A DNA stretch of 64,000 bases from Kordia sp. TARA_039_SRF (GTDB taxonomy: Bacteria > Bacteroidota > Bacteroidia > Flavobacteriales > Flavobacteriaceae): assembly GCA_006383075.2 (NCBI GenBank), contig SMNH02000005.1, forward strand, positions 1 to 64,000. The letters run 5' to 3'. Below, piece after piece: positions 61,062 through 64,000 of this stretch. Numbering within the stretch: position 1 is the first letter of the stretch; each line of letters begins with the position of its first letter. The notes beneath the pieces were generated by a model. That model saw only the letters and a list, made by a program, of their open reading frames with translations, was not told where the DNA came from and searched no databases. Made by a program: the position numbers and the translations under genes.

Positions 61062-62674
61062 TGGTTAGTAGGAATTAAAGAAGTATTTGTATTTATACCG
61101 TGGTTTCCATCGTTAGGTTCTGTAGTATTTGGATTATCATAAAATTGTGGGTCATTATAGTTAATTGGCGATAAATAAACAAGGTCTCCGTTGTTTATCA
61201 TATTGTAGACTAAAATAGCAATTGTATCAACACTTTCGTTATATAAATTTCCAGAATCTATCAAATCAATTCCTTTATAATTGTTATATAAATCCATTTC
61301 TTTTTCTAAAATCCATCTGTTAGGAACTTCACTTTCATGTGCATCAGCAAATAATCTAGTTTTATGCTTATTAATATCTTTAGTATTTATTGCGTGAAAA
61401 AAAGCATGTCTAAAAGCATCTGGTTTTCCATTAAGATTTTGTGGAGTACTACCATAAAGTTCAGCAGTTTTTTGAAATGCTATAACTCTATTCTTATTAA
61501 TTTTGTATGCTTCAATGGGATACCATTTAACTAACTTTTTCTCTCTTTCAGTTAATTTTTTCCAAGTTTCATAAGGATCTTGAAATACTTCTTCTATTAA
61601 TTCTTCATTATTCCACCAATTAAATGGTAAACCATCTTCCATACCGGGATAATCATTTTCATTAATTTCTACGTTATCCATATAAGTTAATACATCTATA
61701 ACAAATTCTTGCGCATCCTCACTACAACTATTGTTTTGGAGATATTCGTTAATTTGTGACCATTGTCTAGGCGTTAAATATAGCTGTTCTAAAATAGAGG
61801 GGTCAATAGTAGTAGTATCTGTTTGCCCTAACGAACCGAAGTTGATACAATTTAAAATAGACTCCCATATAGGTCTTGGGTCTTCAAGTGGTAAGCTTTG
61901 TGTTTCATTATCCATGTTGTCAGTATCATTAGTGCTTGAACCACCACCTGTATTATTGTCCCCTGTATTATTATCAATAATACTTCCTCCACCTGTATTA
62001 CATCCCTGATAAACCCAAACGTATTCATACTCACAAGAAGTAGAATTTGCAGGATCACAAGTATCAGGGCTTGGAGTACAAAGACAGGAGTTATCACCAG
62101 CTTCGTGACGACCACTTCCTGTACATCTTTCGTTATAGGTACAGATAAAAGAATCTAAAACCTCCACAAATTCAGGAACGCAACTAACCGTACTTTTTGA
62201 GATTAAAGAATTACCTTGTATAATATCTACTTCAAATATATTAGTATCATAAATTATTTCTCCATTTTGATCAAATGTATAATGATATTTAAGTAAGTAT
62301 TGTTCAAAAGTATTATCGTTATATTCTTTATAAGTGTAATTTTCTAAAATACCAGGTGTTAATGTATTTCTATAAACAAAAAACGTGTAAGTTGTAAAAT
62401 TTTCTTGCTCTATAATTTGAACATGACTTTCTTCTATTTGAAAATCTAATTCAATTGATGATTTTTTTCGATGATTAATTTTATCAAGAAGTGGACGAAT
62501 ATTTTGCTCAACTTTTGGACGGGAGTTTTTTAAATGTTCAATAGAGGTAATAGATATATTTAATTCCTTTTGGTTATATTCATTAGGGACTTTATCCAAG
62601 TTATCATCATTACATGCTAAGTTTAGGAATAATATCCCAACACATAAAATACGGAGTGACCTCATTAGTTTCAT
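61058..62674 (-). CDS. Large Cys-rich lipoprotein with DUF6973-like C-terminal domain
   Basis: A 538-residue lipoprotein (lipobox LNLAC, Cys21). It has an N-terminal beta region (about 30-160), a Cys-rich block (about 163-230, CTYNERCTGSG, CLCTPSPDTC), a Gly/Asn/Thr/Asp-rich linker (NNTGDNNTGGGSSTND) and a helical C-terminal domain from about 270. The segment D419-AFRH423-AFFH427 followed by FADAHESEVP is typical of DUF6973, a domain found in secreted and polymorphic-toxin-like proteins. It is the first gene of a three-gene AT-rich operon. An effector or envelope-enzyme role is inferred only. Confidence 0.68.
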   Translation of the reverse strand: MKLMRSLRILCVGILFLNLACNDDNLDKVPNEYNQKELNISITSIEHLKNSRPKVEQNIRPLLDKINHRKKSSIELDFQIEESHVQIIEQENFTTYTFFVYRNTLTPGILENYTYKEYNDNTFEQYLLKYHYTFDQNGEIIYDTNIFEVDIIQGNSLISKSTVSCVPEFVEVLDSFICTYNERCTGSGRHEAGDNSCLCTPSPDTCDPANSTSCEYEYVWVYQGCNTGGGSIIDNNTGDNNTGGGSSTNDTDNMDNETQSLPLEDPRPIWESILNCINFGSLGQTDTTTIDPSILEQLYLTPRQWSQINEYLQNNSCSEDAQEFVIDVLTYMDNVEINENDYPGMEDGLPFNWWNNEELIEEVFQDPYETWKKLTEREKKLVKWYPIEAYKINKNRVIAFQKTAELYGSTPQNLNGKPDAFRHAFFHAINTKDINKHKTRLFADAHESEVPNRWILEKEMDLYNNYKGIDLIDSGNLYNESVDTIAILVYNMINNGDLVYLSPINYNDPQFYDNPNTTEPNDGNHGINTNTSLIPTNQ

Positions 62675-62768
62675 TTGTTACATAATTTCTACAAATGTAA
62701 AATAAAACCTACATATGTGGAATGAGGTTTCCCGTAATCATTTCAAATTCCCAATAAAAACACCACCC

Positions 62769-62978
62769 GAAACCGCCTCGCAGCATTGCAGGAAACTTTC
62801 GGGAAGTCCCGAAACGTTCTCGCAGACCTGCGACAAGCTTTCGGGAGCTTACAAAACCGTCTCGCAATACTGCGACACGTTTTCCGACGCGTTGGAAACC
62901 TTCCTGCAGTGCTGCGAGACACTTTCCAACGCATTTGAAACCTTCCTGCAGACCTGCGAGACGCAATATGCTACTTAA
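62769..62978. repeat. 42-bp minisatellite, five tandem copies
   Basis: Five exact-length 42-nt units start at 62769, 62811, 62853, 62895 and 62937, each beginning (G/A)AAAC and containing TCGCAG or CTGCAG and CTGCGA. The block is far richer in G+C than the surroundings. Frames on both strands stay open only because the period is a multiple of three and the units lack stops; the plus frame reads ETFSQxCDxLSxAx repeats. I do not call a gene here. Confidence 0.9.
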
Positions 62979-63004
62979 AAAAGGAAGAAAGTTGAAAAAA
63001 TATG

Positions 63005-63883
63005 CTAAGAATCCTGCTCCGTATCTTTATTGGTATTCTGCTGAATAACCGTACGAATTGGAAACGGAATGTTAATACCGTTTTTGTCAAAGGCTTCTTT
63101 GATGGTCATGACAGCTTCACTTTTAACTTCCAACGCGGTGAGGTTTTCTTGGGCATCTACCCAAAAACGCAAAAGGAAATCAATGGAACTATTACCAAAA
63201 TCGGTGTAGTAAAACTCAATATTTTCACCACGGTTGGGCGGATATAGATTTTCAATGGCTTCAATAGATATTTTCTTCACCTTTCGCAAATCAGATTCGT
63301 AACCAACGCCACAAGTAATCGTGGTTCGGATGCGTTTGGTAAGTCCGTAATTTTTAAACGGATTCTCCATAATCATACGATTCGGAACGACGACAATATT
63401 ATTATCTGCTTCTTTAATTTTGGTATTTCGCAAATCAATTTCAACGACTCTTCCTGAAAAACCGTTAGTTTCTACCCAATCGCCAATGTTCATTTCATCT
63501 TTAATCGCTATAAACAATCCTGAAAAGGTATTGGACAATGTACCTTGCAACGCCAAACTGACGGCCAAACCAGCAACTCCTGCACCTGCAAGCAAGGATT
63601 TTAGTGTGCCGTCCAAATTCAGCACAGAAAGCGCTAAAATAATTCCTAAGACAACAATCAAAATGGCAAAAACATTGGACACCAATCCACGAATGGAAGG
63701 TTGTTTGATGACTTTTTTAAGATATCGATTAGTAAGGCTTTGGATGTTTCTCGAAATCCAAGTCGCAAACACAAAAATTAACAGCGCGATTAGTAAATTC
63801 GGCAAATTCAACACGACTGAATCTACCCAGCTAGAAAGTTTATCTAAAAGTTTTGACCACGAGGATTGTAATTGCTCTTCCAT
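63005..63883 (-). CDS. MscS-family mechanosensitive ion channel
   Basis: A 292-residue inner-membrane protein with three N-terminal helices (about residues 20-110). The pore-lining TM3 and following beta domain are clear: GLAVSLALQGTLSNTFSGLF, NIGDWVETNGFSGRVVEIDL, VVVPNRMIMENPFKNYG. It opens on membrane tension to release solutes on osmotic downshock. The length equals small-conductance MscS. It is transcribed alone; the last 117 bases of the window contain nothing recognisable. Confidence 0.94.
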   Translation of the reverse strand: MEEQLQSSWSKLLDKLSSWVDSVVLNLPNLLIALLIFVFATWISRNIQSLTNRYLKKVIKQPSIRGLVSNVFAILIVVLGIILALSVLNLDGTLKSLLAGAGVAGLAVSLALQGTLSNTFSGLFIAIKDEMNIGDWVETNGFSGRVVEIDLRNTKIKEADNNIVVVPNRMIMENPFKNYGLTKRIRTTITCGVGYESDLRKVKKISIEAIENLYPPNRGENIEFYYTDFGNSSIDFLLRFWVDAQENLTALEVKSEAVMTIKEAFDKNGINIPFPIRTVIQQNTNKDTEQDS

Positions 63884-64000
63884 AAAATATTTTTTGCTAT
63901 TGGTTAATCGTTACGATACACGTTCCTGCCAACTAAGGTAACAAACGTTTTGCAATCCTGCTATTTTTGATTGAAAAAGGGTGTTGTATAGATTGTTTCA

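Noticed and set aside
62709-62978. Open frames of 63-87 residues on both strands across the minisatellite
   Set aside because: They exist because a stop-free 42-bp unit repeats in phase. There is no conserved start context or terminator, and three overlapping frames cannot all be genes.
1-64000. Prophage, insertion sequence or CRISPR array
   Set aside because: No transposase, phage structural gene, cas gene or regular repeat-spacer pattern was seen; the only recombinase is chromosomal XerD.

Overview
The window comes from a low-GC (about one third G+C by eye) member of the Bacteroidota, most likely a marine Flavobacteriaceae; the peptide families and gene neighbourhoods resemble Kordia-like genomes, but the genus is an inference. 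The evidence is a TonB-dependent receptor with a carboxypeptidase-like N-terminal domain, Bacteroidota-only families (DUF6048/DUF6452 beside rlmD), class I lanthipeptide-type leaders, 6S-like RNA after zapA, lipoboxes ending in SC, and several promoters of the Bacteroidota TTTG / TAnnTTTG type with 19-20 nt spacing.

Layout. 1-82 is the 3' end of a 5S rRNA gene, so an rRNA operon ends here. 300-5300 holds a metzincin-like lipoprotein protease and a umuC-umuD translesion synthesis pair. 5336-7621 is a metal-homeostasis block (Fur-family regulator, MerC protein with an operator-like palindrome, ZIP transporter). 7700-12150 holds secreted proteins of unknown role, an M48-like protease with a Cys/His repeat tail, an RlmL-like methyltransferase and a toxin-antitoxin pair. 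12184-14918 is DUF6048-DUF6452-rlmD. 15080-16053 is a PadR regulator with two related small membrane proteins. 16101-20901 is the glyoxylate shunt (aceB, aceA) divergent from a RamB/ScfR-type regulator, with a perfect 24-bp palindrome between them. 21347-27131 carries an ECF-like sigma factor with its partner, rocD, an Smr protein and a cysteine desulfurase. 27299-30818 carries two glycosyltransferases (one with a MORN tail) and an AT-rich PIN-like gene. 30844-35783 is envelope (TonB receptor, M23 peptidase). 35968-39758 is a housekeeping block: zapB-like, zapA, 6S-like RNA, rny, a double-glycine peptide and xerD. 39925-45315 has two beta-barrel proteins, aroQ, a Dph6-like enzyme, three RiPP-precursor-like genes and lpdA. 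45906-54665 is mostly small unknown membrane proteins, an AraC regulator and hydrolases. 54822-57985 holds msrB and the glycogen genes glgA-glgC. 58124-62978 looks accessory (class C-type hydrolase, double-glycine peptide, a large Cys-rich lipoprotein operon, a 42-bp minisatellite). The window ends with an MscS channel.

The least explained content is (i) five very short peptides with double-glycine-type leaders spread over three loci, with no maturation enzyme or transporter in the window, two of them carrying near-identical 76-bp regulatory/terminator cassettes; (ii) a GC-rich 42-bp x5 minisatellite open in several frames; (iii) a protease whose C-terminus is a 13-residue Cys-His-HPNGD repeat; and (iv) several families of dispersed intergenic repeats. 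No CRISPR array, insertion sequence, prophage or tRNA was found.
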